A DNA stretch of 64,000 nucleotides. Source: Lachnospiraceae bacterium. GTDB lineage: Bacteria; Bacillota; Clostridia; Lachnospirales; Lachnospiraceae. The DNA is taken from the NCBI GenBank assembly GCA_017618195.1, contig JAFZUW010000070.1:1-64000 (forward strand). The letters run 5' to 3'. The notes under the pieces are model-generated. The model saw nothing but the letters and a program-made list of their open reading frames with translations, did not search any database and had not been told where the DNA came from. Positions 1 through 8,205 of the stretch are shown in pieces. Every line of letters begins with the position of its first letter. The first letter of the stretch is position 1. Made by a program: the position numbers and the translations under genes.

Positions 1-12
1 GTTTTTTCGAGA

Positions 13-384
13 TTACTTCAGCGTAACCTTAGCGCCCTCAGCCTCAACCTTCTTCTTGATGTCCTCAGCCTCTTCCTTGGAAACAGCTTCCTTGATGTTC
101 TTAGGAGCGCCGTCAACAAGATCCTTAGCTTCCTTGAGGCCGAGACCGGTGATCTCACGAACAACCTTGATAACCTTAACCTTGTTCTCACCAACTTCGG
201 TAAGCTCTACGTTGAACTCGGTCTTCTCTTCCTCAGCAGCAGCGGCAGCGCCAGCACCGGCAGCAGCAACTACAACGCCTGCAGCAGCACTAACACCAAA
301 CTCTTCCTCACAAGCCTTAACAAGATCGTTCAGCTCAAGAACAGTGAGGGACTTGATAGCATCAATAAATTCCTGATTAGTCAT
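13..384 (-). CDS. rplL: 50S ribosomal protein L7/L12
   Basis: This protein forms the flexible ribosomal stalk that recruits translation factors; L7/L12 dimers bind L10 at the ribosome GTPase centre. The 123-residue product has the usual family length. It shows the N-terminal dimerisation helix, a central Ala-rich hinge at about residues 33-50, and the C-terminal domain with the conserved [12 protein letters not shown] stretch at about residues 80-92. A good ribosome binding site (GGAGG-like) precedes the ATG. It lies directly downstream of rplJ with an 84-base gap that holds a small hairpin (436-452), the standard rplJL arrangement. Expression should follow the L10 leader upstream of rplJ. 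Identification is secure from sequence alone. Confidence 0.97.
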   Translation of the reverse strand: MTNQEFIDAIKSLTVLELNDLVKACEEEFGVSAAAGVVVAAAGAGAAAAAEEEKTEFNVELTEVGENKVKVIKVVREITGLGLKEAKDLVDGAPKNIKEAVSKEEAEDIKKKVEAEGAKVTLK

Positions 385-468
385 GTTATAATTCCTCCAA
401 ATTAATAATAGATTATGCCGTTATACGGCTTGACTGTATGACAGCGTCATACGAACTGTGCAGATAGA

Positions 469-963
469 TTAAGCAACCTCGCCTTTCTTCTCTGCAATCT
501 GATTGAGAACGCGAGCAAGATTCGCGATCGGGGACTGCAAGCTGCCAAGAAGTCTGGAAATGAGAACTTCCTTGGAAGGGATGTTTGCAACAACCTTGCA
601 GCCATCTGCATCGTAATAGGTTCCGTCGACAACGCCGCCCTTGAACTCGAGCTTATCCGAAATCTTCATTCCGTCGGAAAGAAGTCTTGCGGGAGCGGTT
701 GCATCTTCCAATCCGAATGCAACGGCGGTAGGTCCATCGAGATGCTTAGCAAGTGCTTCATAAACCGTGCCGGCAAATGCCTTCTTGAGGTAGGTGTTCT
801 TGTATACCTTGTATACAACGCCGCCTTCTCTCAAGGACTTACGAAGCTTGGTATCCTGTTCAACCGTCAATCCACGATAGTCAACAAGAACTACAGCCTT
901 TGCGTCGGCAACATACTTGCTGATCTCGTCGATAATGGGTTTCTTCAGCTCAACCTTAGCCAT
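469..963 (-). CDS. rplJ: 50S ribosomal protein L10
   Basis: L10 anchors the L7/L12 dimers to 23S rRNA and represses its own operon by binding the mRNA leader. The 164-residue product is the usual length and begins with an MAKVELKKP segment; the LVDYRGLTVEQ stretch and the VYKNTYLKKAF segment are typical of L10. An AGGAGGT site sits 7 bases before the ATG. It is followed by rplL in the same orientation. Upstream lies an L10-leader-type RNA with a terminator-like hairpin (1018-1048) and a consensus promoter (1146-1174). In this genome rplJL is a separate transcription unit, split from rplK-rplA by an inserted gene on the other strand. Confidence 0.97.
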   Translation of the reverse strand: MAKVELKKPIIDEISKYVADAKAVVLVDYRGLTVEQDTKLRKSLREGGVVYKVYKNTYLKKAFAGTVYEALAKHLDGPTAVAFGLEDATAPARLLSDGMKISDKLEFKGGVVDGTYYDADGCKVVANIPSKEVLISRLLGSLQSPIANLARVLNQIAEKKGEVA

Positions 964-1011
964 GTGAATTACCTCCTATATAGTTTCGACTGTCGCGACA
1001 TTCAGAGGTAT

Positions 1012-1142
1012 AAAAAAATGCTCCTCTTCCGAAGCGGAAAAGCAGCATAAATACTCATCATTAAATGCTGACATATCCTCGGTTGGCGGATCCTTGCGAA
1101 TCGCTTACGCCTTGCGGCACCTACTGTCTTCGGCAGTCGATT
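1012..1142 (-). promoter_or_regulatory. L10 leader RNA with attenuator hairpin
   Basis: The transcribed leader of rplJ carries the CTGCCGAAGACAGTAGGTG-type motif (about 1114-1135 on the minus strand), which is the recognisable L10-binding element of Firmicutes L10 leaders. Further down, 1018-1048 forms a 13-base-armed hairpin (with mismatches) followed on the minus strand by seven T residues (1012-1018), which has the form of an intrinsic terminator. Known biology: L10, alone or with L7/L12, binds such leaders to reduce expression. I infer attenuation at this hairpin; exact pairing boundaries were judged by eye. Confidence 0.75.
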
Positions 1143-1145
1143 ACC

Positions 1146-1174
1146 TTTATAACATATTCGCGTGGGCTTGTCAA
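1146..1174 (-). promoter_or_regulatory. Sigma-A promoter of rplJ-rplL
   Basis: On the minus strand TTGACA (1169-1174) and TATAAA (1146-1151) are separated by 17 bases and point into the L10 leader. The match is near consensus and its placement just ahead of the leader makes it convincing. Confidence 0.8.
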
Positions 1175-1332
1175 TTGTTTTTTCGCATTTTCCGGCATCA
1201 TTTTTTCAGGCTTTCACCCGGCACCGTTTTTTCGGGGAATACGGCAAATGCAAAGTTTTTTTACATTTTCCTTTTCTTTTCTTTCAAATTCCGCACACGC
1301 GACATGTTTTTCGACATTTTTTTCGAAAAGAC

Positions 1333-1360
1333 TTACTTTTTTTGTGTTATCGTGTATAAT
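1333..1360 (+). promoter_or_regulatory. Possible promoter for the unknown gene at 1468
   Basis: A perfect TATAAT lies at 1355-1360 with a weak TTACTT 16 bases upstream (1333-1338), about 108 bases before the start codon. The stretch 1175-1467 is otherwise T-rich non-coding DNA in which I see only this promoter and a short hairpin (about 1372-1390). Confidence 0.4.
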
Positions 1361-1467
1361 TCATTATACAAAAGACTTTTTTCAAGTCTTGTTGAGCCTT
1401 TATGTAACTGCATCGTTCCCGGGCCGAACGGAACGGTGTGTTGTCGATCCTTTCGGAGATGCCTTTT

Positions 1468-2037
1468 ATGATCCTTGATATTGTAAAACTGAAAGATGAA
1501 CCCGCAGTCGGAGAAATGGCCATTAAACGGAACGGCCGTGTCATAGGCGGGATCAAAATGTCCAAGCTTCCCACACCGAGCGGCTGGCGCATCAGTTTCG
1601 GGGGGAAGGAAATAACCGTATCCGACAATTCAAGCAGAGCTACAACGGAGATGATCTCCGCTTCGCAGCTGGACACCGACGGAAACTATTCCGGTCTTTG
1701 TTATCAGATCCACAGCGGTACTTTGTTTAACAAGTACGACATCTATGAGATGCGTTACCAGAGCCTGTCGTACAACCTGTATCCGATCGCGCCGAGCGAC
1801 TGCAAAGCCCTCCCGGTGTTCTACGGAAACCTGCAGGTTGCATCGGTGGAGAATGACCTCTCCGATCAGAGTCTGTTCCGTAACGGACAGATCCTCGCCG
1901 AAGACGACCGGTCCGCATTTGTCGCACTGATCTTCCTGTGCTATGTGCGTTCGTATCCGGCTCCGCTCGTATCCGTTACCAATAAAAAGCTCCTCGGAAA
2001 GATTGACCGGAGCTTCCCGGACCGGATCCGCATCTGA
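1468..2037 (+). CDS. Uncharacterised protein inserted in the ribosomal protein cluster
   Basis: I do not recognise this 189-residue protein. The chosen ATG at 1468 has a GGAG site 8 bases upstream; the open frame also extends to a GTG at 1438 without a good site. The product is soluble-looking, without signal peptide or membrane segment, and mixes short beta-prone segments (for example GWRISFGGKEITV near residues 40-52) with a hydrophobic helix-like stretch near residues 153-165 (FVALIFLCYVR). The layout vaguely recalls LURP-one/tubby-like beta-barrel proteins, but this is only an impression. It runs opposite to rplA and rplJ, sits between them, and ends at its own strong terminator (2075-2105). 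The plus-strand frame is preferred over the antisense frame because of its site, promoter and terminator. Confidence 0.75.
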   Translation: MILDIVKLKDEPAVGEMAIKRNGRVIGGIKMSKLPTPSGWRISFGGKEITVSDNSSRATTEMISASQLDTDGNYSGLCYQIHSGTLFNKYDIYEMRYQSLSYNLYPIAPSDCKALPVFYGNLQVASVENDLSDQSLFRNGQILAEDDRSAFVALIFLCYVRSYPAPLVSVTNKKLLGKIDRSFPDRIRI

Positions 2038-2074
2038 TCGGTTCGCTTCCGGATTCAACTTAACCCGTATATGT

Positions 2075-2105
2075 CTCCCGGGCCGAAACGCCCGGGAGTT
2101 TTTTT
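2075..2105 (+). terminator. Terminator of the gene at 1468
   Basis: Nine-base-pair G+C-rich stem (2075-2083 with 2090-2098), six-base loop, then seven T residues (2099-2105), placed 38 bases after the stop codon. Confidence 0.9.
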
Positions 2106-2109
2106 GCAT

Positions 2110-2141
2110 AAAAAAGGACCGCGGCACATGTCGCGGTCCTT
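2110..2141 (-). terminator. Terminator of the rpmG-secE-nusG-rplK-rplA operon
   Basis: A ten-base-pair stem (2115-2124 with 2132-2141) is followed on the minus strand by a T run (complement of 2111-2116). It lies 32 bases beyond the rplA stop and back to back with the plus-strand terminator. Confidence 0.88.
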
Positions 2142-2172
2142 TGGTTGCTATGGTTGAGGTTTTGCAATTGTA

Positions 2173-2865
2173 TTACATGAACTTAGCCGTGTTAAGCTTA
2201 ACGCCGGGGCCCATCGTAGAAGTAAGCGTAATGCTTCTGAGATACTGACCCTTTGCTGCTGCGGGCTTAGCCTTAACAATTGCACCAATCAGAGTTTCGA
2301 AGTTCTCTGCGAGCTGCTCTTCGGAGAAGGAAGCCTTTCCGACAGGGCAGTGAATGATGTTCGTCTTATCAAGACGATACTCAATCTTACCTGCTTTGAT
2401 ATCATGTACAGCCTTGGTTACATCCATCGTAACGGTACCTGCCTTCGGGTTCGGCATAAGTCCTTTCGGGCCAAGTACACGTCCGAGCTTACCAACAACG
2501 CCCATCATATCAGGTGTTGCAACAACAACGTCGAACTCGAACCAGCCGTCCTTCTGGATTCTGGGAACGAGCTCATCACCGCCGGCATAGTCAGCGCCTG
2601 CTGCCAATGCCTCATCAACCTTGGGTCCCTTCGCGAATACGAGTACGCGAACGGTCTTACCGGTTCCGTGAGGGAGTACAACGGCACCGCGGACCTGCTG
2701 GTCTGCATGACGGCCGTCTACGCCGAGACGAATATGTGCTTCAATGGTTTCGTCAAATTTAGCGGTTGCGGACTTTTTAACCAGCGAAATTGCTTCGGCG
2801 GAATCGTACTGAACGCTTCTGTCGATCAGCTTCGCTGCTTCCGTATATTTCTTACCATGTTTCAT
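2173..2865 (-). CDS. rplA: 50S ribosomal protein L1
   Basis: L1 builds the L1 stalk of the large subunit and, in many bacteria, represses the L11-L1 mRNA. The 230-residue product is full length. It shows the conserved [14 protein letters not shown] segment, the [18 protein letters not shown] segment, and the [19 protein letters not shown] signature at about residues 127-145, plus the C-terminal [10 protein letters not shown] segment. An AGGAGG site lies 7 bases before the ATG. It follows rplK by 52 bases in the same orientation and is the last gene of the operon. Unlike the common arrangement, rplJ does not follow directly; a terminator and an oppositely oriented gene intervene. Confidence 0.97.
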   Translation of the reverse strand: MKHGKKYTEAAKLIDRSVQYDSAEAISLVKKSATAKFDETIEAHIRLGVDGRHADQQVRGAVVLPHGTGKTVRVLVFAKGPKVDEALAAGADYAGGDELVPRIQKDGWFEFDVVVATPDMMGVVGKLGRVLGPKGLMPNPKAGTVTMDVTKAVHDIKAGKIEYRLDKTNIIHCPVGKASFSEEQLAENFETLIGAIVKAKPAAAKGQYLRSITLTSTMGPGVKLNTAKFM

Positions 2866-2917
2866 AATTCAAACCTCCTAGTGGTAGTGTCGGGAGCTTA
2901 TCCCTCCCACTTTAATC

Positions 2918-3346
2918 TCAGTCATCAACTACGGTGATACCCATGCTACGTGCAGTTCCCGCGATCATGCTGGTTGCGGTCTCCAGATTAGCAGCGTTCA
3001 AATCAGGCATCTTAAGTTCAGCAATCTTAGCTACTTCAGATCTCTTGATCGTGGCAACTTTGTCCTTGTTGGGCTTGCCGGATGCTTTGTCGATCTTGCA
3101 AGCTTTCTTCAAAAGAACGGGAGCCGGAGGAGTCTTCGTAATGAAGCTGAAGCTCTTATCCTGATAAACCGTAATAACAACAGGAATGATCATACCTTCC
3201 TGTCCTGCAGTTCTGGCGTTGAATTCCTTCGTGAACTGTACAATGTTTACACCGTGCTGACCGAGAGCGGGACCTACCGGAGGAGCCGGGGTTGCCTTCG
3301 CAGCCGGAATCTGTAATTTGATGTAACCTGTTACTTTCTTTGCCAT
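2918..3346 (-). CDS. rplK: 50S ribosomal protein L11
   Basis: L11 belongs to the GTPase-associated centre of the large subunit and takes part in factor binding and stringent response activation. The start at 3346 ([11 protein letters not shown]) is chosen because the ribosome binding site is 10 bases upstream; an ATG three codons earlier would touch the site. The resulting 142 residues match the family. The N-terminal domain has the Pro-rich [20 protein letters not shown] stretch; the C-terminal domain ends with the conserved [10 protein letters not shown]. It sits between nusG and rplA in the classical secE-nusG-rplK-rplA order. Confidence 0.97.
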   Translation of the reverse strand: MAKKVTGYIKLQIPAAKATPAPPVGPALGQHGVNIVQFTKEFNARTAGQEGMIIPVVITVYQDKSFSFITKTPPAPVLLKKACKIDKASGKPNKDKVATIKRSEVAKIAELKMPDLNAANLETATSMIAGTARSMGITVVDD

Positions 3347-3443
3347 AATTAGCATACCTCCTAAATTGTGGTGTTATCGGAAGATTTCCTCCCACTTACC
3401 GGCCGGAGCCGGCAGTTCCTATCCGCTGCCTATACGGACAGGC

Positions 3444-3965
3444 TTAGAAATGTTCTACTTTGACGTCTTCAAAAGCGATCTCAACCGGGGTCTCACGACC
3501 GAACATCTCAACCGAAATGGTGAGCGTCTGCTTCGCCGGATTGATTGCCTTGATAACGCCCTGGGTGTTGATCCATGCACCGTTCAGAACGGTTACGGTC
3601 TCACCCTCAACAAAATCGAGCTTCTCATGCTCACGATTGATACCCATGTTGTAAACTTCCTGCTCGGTAAGCGGAACCGGTTTGGATCCCGGTCCTACGA
3701 ACCCGGTTACACCGCGGGTGTTTCGTACCACGTACCATGTATCATCGTTCATGATCATGCGCACAAGTACATAACCCGGAAGCATCTTCTTCTGGACAAC
3801 CTTGCGGACACCGTTTTTCATCTCAATGGAATCAATGAGCGGAACGGAAACTTCCATGATGACGTCCTGAAGCTTACGGTTCTCAATCGTTTTTTCAAGG
3901 TCTACTTTTACTTTATTCTCATACCCGGAATAGGTATGAACAACGTACCATTGCGCCTCTGCCAT
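3444..3965 (-). CDS. nusG: Transcription termination/antitermination protein NusG
   Basis: NusG binds RNA polymerase at the clamp and links it to Rho or the ribosome. The 173-residue product starts with AEAQWYVVHTYSGYENKVK, the typical NGN domain opening, and ends with a KOW domain containing GETVTVLNGAW and the FGRETPVEIAF ending. An alternative ATG four codons upstream (3977) exists; I chose 3965 because homologues usually begin there, but the site spacing does not settle it. It lies between secE (2 to 14 bases gap) and rplK, and is probably co-transcribed from the promoter at 4418-4447. Confidence 0.96.
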   Translation of the reverse strand: MAEAQWYVVHTYSGYENKVKVDLEKTIENRKLQDVIMEVSVPLIDSIEMKNGVRKVVQKKMLPGYVLVRMIMNDDTWYVVRNTRGVTGFVGPGSKPVPLTEQEVYNMGINREHEKLDFVEGETVTVLNGAWINTQGVIKAINPAKQTLTISVEMFGRETPVEIAFEDVKVEHF

Positions 3966-3979
3966 ATCGTCACCCATTC

Positions 3980-4186
3980 CTACACGCTTAAACCAAGTAT
4001 TGCTCCGAGACCGAATTTAATCAGAATGTCGACTCCGACAATGATCAAGCCGAGAACAATGGTAATAACGAGAACTGCGCCGGATTCTTTCACGACGGTC
4101 TGCTTGCTGGGCCAGATAATCTTTCTGTACTCGGCTTTCAATCCCTTGAAGAAACTCTTCTTGGGAGCCTTTTCATTATCACTCAT
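3980..4186 (-). CDS. secE: Preprotein translocase subunit SecE
   Basis: SecE clamps the SecY channel of the Sec translocon in the membrane. This 68-residue, short Gram-positive type has a charged N-terminus, an amphipathic KGLKAEYRKIIWPSKQTVVKE segment at about residues 14-34 ending in the conserved WPS motif, and one membrane segment at about residues 37-58. It is located upstream of nusG and downstream of rpmG, the normal order. An AAGGAAGAG-type site precedes the ATG. Confidence 0.95.
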   Translation of the reverse strand: MSDNEKAPKKSFFKGLKAEYRKIIWPSKQTVVKESGAVLVITIVLGLIIVGVDILIKFGLGAILGLSV

Positions 4187-4207
4187 AACTCTCTTCCTTT
4201 CCGGTCT

Positions 4208-4357
4208 TTACTTGGTTTCCTTGTGCAATGTGTGCTGTTTGCAGAATCTGCAGTACTTCTTGGTCTCCATCCGGTCAGGATGGTTTTTCTTTTCTTTCGT
4301 AGTGTTGTAATTACGCTGCTTGCATTCTGTACATGCTAATGTAATCTTTACTCGCAC
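4208..4357 (-). CDS. rpmG: 50S ribosomal protein L33 (GTG start)
   Basis: Small zinc-ribbon-type ribosomal protein of 49 residues. Reading the minus strand from a GTG at 4357 gives [17 protein letters not shown], then [24 protein letters not shown] and a TAA stop at 4208. Both Cys pairs (CTEC and CRFC) are intact, so this is the zinc-binding C+ form. A strong GGAGGTGG site lies 6 bases before the GTG. It is the first gene of the secE-nusG-rplK-rplA operon. The gene is short enough to be missed by length-filtered gene calling. Confidence 0.95.
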   Translation of the reverse strand: MRVKITLACTECKQRNYNTTKEKKNHPDRMETKKYCRFCKQHTLHKETK

Positions 4358-4417
4358 AACTTACCACCTCCGTTATAATTTTAGGCATAAAAAAAAGACC
4401 TCTTCCATAGCCTACTT

Positions 4418-4447
4418 ACTATAACACAAGGTCCCGCGCGCCGTCAA
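4418..4447 (-). promoter_or_regulatory. Promoter of the rpmG-rplA operon
   Basis: On the minus strand TTGACG (4442-4447) and TATAGT (4418-4423) with an 18-base spacer, about 60 bases upstream of rpmG. Confidence 0.75.
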
Positions 4448-4542
4448 CTGTTTTTTTCAAACATTCACGGGACGGCGGGGGCTGCCTTCGGATCGGCCCG
4501 AAAAGCAGTCCCCGTGCCCCTTTTCATGCTCCCGAATACCGG

Positions 4543-6975
4543 TCAAATTCCCCGGAATACAAGGGCAAATATCTTCTGTAATGCGTTCTGTTCGGAAAGA
4601 TATGCGGACCGAAGCTTCCTGTAATACTGAAGCATCGTTCTGCGCTCCTCCGAAGTGATCGATTCGCAGTCGTAAGCCGCACGCTCGGCGATCTCCTCAA
4701 TCCGTCCGAACGGTTCGGCCCCTTCCAGTTCGGGAAGCTCCGCCGCAAGGCGGTCATGAAACTCGCGGTCCGCCTCCTTCTCGCCGCGTGCGATTCCCAT
4801 GGCTTCGGCAATCTTAAGGATGTCCTTATAGATTGCAATCGACGCCTTCTTTGTATTTTTCGAAAGGACCCTCTTCCTTCTGCATTCGCGGATCCATGCG
4901 GACCGGCCTGCTACGGCAAATACGAAAAGGAACACGATGCTTCCGAAACCTACCCAGTACCATACGATCGGATCAACACCCTTGGATGCGTCTTTCTCAT
5001 CCTGCCCCGCCTCCGGAGTCGGTGTGACTCCGCCCTTCGGCGTCGGCTTTGCGCCCTGCGTCGGAACAAGCGTTCCGGGGTCGATGCTCGGTGTCGGAAC
5101 AGGAACTTCCCATTCCCGTACGCTTGATTCAAATCCGACCGTCGCCTCTACCGGGAACCAGCCGTAACCATTGATCCAGATTTCCGCCCACGCGTGCGCG
5201 TTTTTATTCGGAACATTGACCGTAACGCATTCCGACTCTTCGCGCTCATTGGGATCACCCCAATAGTCCAGGATACTCCCGCGGATGTCTCCTCTGTCAA
5301 GCAGATCCTTCGAGGTTTTCTTCGCCGTGGCGATTTCCGCCCCGTGAATCACGTATCCTTCCGCATAGCGGGCCGGCACGCCAAGCATCCGGAGCATCAT
5401 GATCGCAGCGGAAGCAAAATGCTGGCAGTATCCGGCATGGGAGTCCTGAATAAAGAACAGCACGGGATCCTTATCGTATTTATTCTTCGGAGGCTGCGTC
5501 GTGTACACGTAATTCTCGCGCAGGTACTGCTTAACGAAGTCTACTTTTCCGTTTATTTCATCGTGATATTCCGATACCGGATGCTTCGGAAGGTACTCAT
5601 TGTAATATTCTTCAATCGCCGGCGCAAGAGCTTCTGAGAATTCCTCCGGGACTTCCGTACACGGTTCATAGGCATAGGCCCACATGTACTCATCGATTAT
5701 CTTATGATACGCTTCTCCCGCATCCGTTGCCATCAGCTTTCCGCCGCTGTCTAAAAGCGTTCCGTCCACCGCCAGACTGTTCGGGACCCCGCGGGTATTG
5801 TATATGACTTCCCCAAAGGCGGAACAATAAGGAACATAATCGTATGCCTTTGAAGCACCCGCTATTGCGACGGTTATCTCCGCCCTGTACAGGGGATAGC
5901 GGCTTTCCGCATCCGGAAACTGTTCGGGGTAATCAAACACCTGGCTCGACAGATCGTAAGGTATTACTTCCTCGTAACCGTCTGCCAATTGGGACCAGAA
6001 CTGGGTATACCCCTTATAGTACTTATAGGAGTCACGGTTCTCCTCTTTCCACGCCCCGAGCGCGACCGAGTAAGTCACGCCGGTGTATCCCTTCAGGTAC
6101 GTCTGCGGCGAGTTGGCCGGCATGTATACGACGAGATCGGTCCTCGACGTACTCTTTACGCCGCCTTTTCCGACCTTTCCGCCGGACATTCCGGCTGACG
6201 TATCATCGCCCATTTCAAGCTTTCCATTTACGAAATCCCCGACTTTGGTGCTAAGCTTGGCGTTCCAGTTACGGATATCCTTTCGGATTTCACTGTCGTG
6301 CAGACTGTCTTCATGCCTGTCCTCCGTCCAGATCCCGACACAGAGGAACGCTCCGATCAGAATCGCGAGAAGCGCCGCGATGGAGTGGTATGCCGCCGAT
6401 GACGAGTTTGATCGTTCCCAGGAACTCGTAATCTTCAGGTAAATGATCATGCAGAAAAATGCAATCACGGTCAGCGCGGGCGGGAACAGATTCAATACAA
6501 GCGACACAATCACGGTCGCGCATGCAAGCGACACCCATCCGAAATAATTCTTTTTGGACGTGTATGCGTACGCCAGTACCATACAGGTAAAGACTTCCGC
6601 GATTGCAAACAAAAGAAGCTGGGAAGCCGTGCCTGCCGATGCCGAGCCGTAATCAAGATCGATGTTATAGGTGTTCGAAACCAGTCCCACAAACTGATTC
6701 CCGAGTTCCGTGCCGCCGATATACAGTGCTCTCCAGTTCAGTGCGGCAAATGCGAATGTTCCGATGAAATAAACCGAAACAAGCGCGACTCGGAACCGTC
6801 TCGCCGCGCAGAGCAAAACCGACACGACGGAGGCGGCCGCGATAACGGCGATCAGCATTCCCGACAGCCGGATTCCGAACATGTTGATCAGAAAGCAGAG
6901 CGCAATGCTGTTACATATAAAAACGTTGACCGCGCGGACCGCGAGTCTCGGGAACGAATTACTGCTGTTTCTCAT
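4543..6975 (-). CDS. Membrane transglutaminase-like protein (TgpA-type)
   Basis: Large envelope protein of 810 residues: about six to eight membrane segments in the first ~220 residues, an extracytoplasmic region with a transglutaminase-like (papain-fold) core, a Thr-Pro linker near residues 655-680 (VPTPS...PTPKGG), a membrane segment near 695-715, and a cytoplasmic C-terminal tail of DUF4129 type. The catalytic Cys is in AGYCQHFASA and the His in AHAWAEIW; the third position reads FPVEATV, so Glu stands where many family members have Asp. The start at 6975 has a perfect GGAGG site and its ATG overlaps the DUF58 stop (ATGA), so the two are translationally coupled. MoxR-DUF58-transglutaminase operons are widespread; substrates are unknown. 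A role in envelope protein or peptidoglycan-linked processing is inferred. Confidence 0.88.
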   Translation of the reverse strand: MRNSSNSFPRLAVRAVNVFICNSIALCFLINMFGIRLSGMLIAVIAAASVVSVLLCAARRFRVALVSVYFIGTFAFAALNWRALYIGGTELGNQFVGLVSNTYNIDLDYGSASAGTASQLLLFAIAEVFTCMVLAYAYTSKKNYFGWVSLACATVIVSLVLNLFPPALTVIAFFCMIIYLKITSSWERSNSSSAAYHSIAALLAILIGAFLCVGIWTEDRHEDSLHDSEIRKDIRNWNAKLSTKVGDFVNGKLEMGDDTSAGMSGGKVGKGGVKSTSRTDLVVYMPANSPQTYLKGYTGVTYSVALGAWKEENRDSYKYYKGYTQFWSQLADGYEEVIPYDLSSQVFDYPEQFPDAESRYPLYRAEITVAIAGASKAYDYVPYCSAFGEVIYNTRGVPNSLAVDGTLLDSGGKLMATDAGEAYHKIIDEYMWAYAYEPCTEVPEEFSEALAPAIEEYYNEYLPKHPVSEYHDEINGKVDFVKQYLRENYVYTTQPPKNKYDKDPVLFFIQDSHAGYCQHFASAAIMMLRMLGVPARYAEGYVIHGAEIATAKKTSKDLLDRGDIRGSILDYWGDPNEREESECVTVNVPNKNAHAWAEIWINGYGWFPVEATVGFESSVREWEVPVPTPSIDPGTLVPTQGAKPTPKGGVTPTPEAGQDEKDASKGVDPIVWYWVGFGSIVFLFVFAVAGRSAWIRECRRKRVLSKNTKKASIAIYKDILKIAEAMGIARGEKEADREFHDRLAAELPELEGAEPFGRIEEIAERAAYDCESITSEERRTMLQYYRKLRSAYLSEQNALQKIFALVFRGI

Positions 6976-8150
6976 TGCGTACCTCCTTCCCCGGAGAAAT
7001 CCTCGTGAAGATGGTACGGTCTGACGACGGTTTCCTTCCATTCGCCCTCGTCCTTGTTCGTTCCGCTCCTTGCGATCAGATAGCAGTCCGTATAAGCGTC
7101 CCCGCGAAGGTTCCTGAGCGCTTCCAGGCCGGCCGTGCTCTTTCCGTTCGTCAGATAGAAGATGTTGCGGTAACGCTCTCTCGGGTATTCCGCGAAATAA
7201 AGCGGAACGATGCTCTCATTTTCCGCGGAAAGACGGCAACCGAATACCTGCGGGATCACGGAATAAACGTCGTCCGGTCTCTCGACGGCCTGTCTGCAGA
7301 CAACTCCGCGGACCGTATCGTACCATACGAAACGGTGGCGGTGTCCGTTCGCCGCAAGATGCTCGGACAGCGAAAAAGCAGTCTCAAAAAGCGTTGTGAT
7401 CTCGCCGTCATCGTCCGTGCGGATCATGTCGAGAAATACAATGCAAGCGCACTCTACCGGCAGACCGAGTTCCTTTACGATCAGCTCGTCCTGCTTGGCG
7501 GTCAGCGCCCAATGGATCCGGTTGCGGCGGTCACCCGGGCGGTATTCACGCGTACCGAACAGTTCGGACGGATCGTCGCCGGGCTTCACGGTCGAATATT
7601 CCTCTTCCTCGATATAGGCATACGGATTATGCCGGAAAGGAGTCGCGGTAATCTCCGAAAGGATCGGCATTACGCTGAACGAAACCTCGGGCATGGTCAC
7701 GCTGCCGGCACAGGAAAAAAGCCCCAGCGGATCGCACACCCGGACTTTCTTCAGCATACACGTCACATTGCCGGGATGGTTAAACTCCGCTTCCAACATT
7801 TCCTTCGCGTTGGCGCGCCCGACAACTGCCGTTTTCTTTTTCATACGTTTGGATTGGTTTTTCTGGACGTCGGCTACGGCGAACCGAATGATGACGTCTC
7901 CCGTCGTGAGAAAACTGTTATTCCGGATCCAAAGGGTGACCTTTGTCGAATCGATCTCCCCGGGATCATGCTCCGGAGCCCCCCATTCCGCATACACTTT
8001 GCCCATCAGGCAAAGGCAGTAGATCAGGGAAACCACGGGAAGAATCAGACTCATGAACAGGATGACGTACAGTCCGTAATTGTTGTAGATCATGGACAGA
8101 TAAAATATCCCGATCAGATACAGACAATAAAAGATGCGGTTTTTGTGCAT
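6972..8150 (-). CDS. DUF58 domain membrane protein
   Basis: 392-residue protein with two closely spaced N-terminal membrane segments (about residues 4-45) and a soluble region containing the DUF58 signature around residues 195-240 (PGDDPSELFGTREYRPGDRRNRIHW in part, with Arg and Trp conserved) followed by a von Willebrand A-like domain. DUF58 proteins are normally encoded beside MoxR AAA+ ATPases, as here, and are thought to be matured or opened by them. The start at 8150 was chosen because a GGGGGAG site is adjacent and the product begins at the first membrane segment; longer upstream frames lack these. The stop overlaps the transglutaminase start. Confidence 0.88.
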   Translation of the reverse strand: MHKNRIFYCLYLIGIFYLSMIYNNYGLYVILFMSLILPVVSLIYCLCLMGKVYAEWGAPEHDPGEIDSTKVTLWIRNNSFLTTGDVIIRFAVADVQKNQSKRMKKKTAVVGRANAKEMLEAEFNHPGNVTCMLKKVRVCDPLGLFSCAGSVTMPEVSFSVMPILSEITATPFRHNPYAYIEEEEYSTVKPGDDPSELFGTREYRPGDRRNRIHWALTAKQDELIVKELGLPVECACIVFLDMIRTDDDGEITTLFETAFSLSEHLAANGHRHRFVWYDTVRGVVCRQAVERPDDVYSVIPQVFGCRLSAENESIVPLYFAEYPRERYRNIFYLTNGKSTAGLEALRNLRGDAYTDCYLIARSGTNKDEGEWKETVVRPYHLHEDFSGEGGTQ

Positions 8151-8205
8151 AACTCCCCCTACACGAGCATTTTCCGCGCGAAAGCATTGCTTCGCGGCGG
8201 AAAAT

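Noticed and set aside
1630-2127. Minus-strand frame opposite the 1468 gene
   Set aside because: The plus frame has a promoter, binding site and terminator; the minus frame crosses two terminators.
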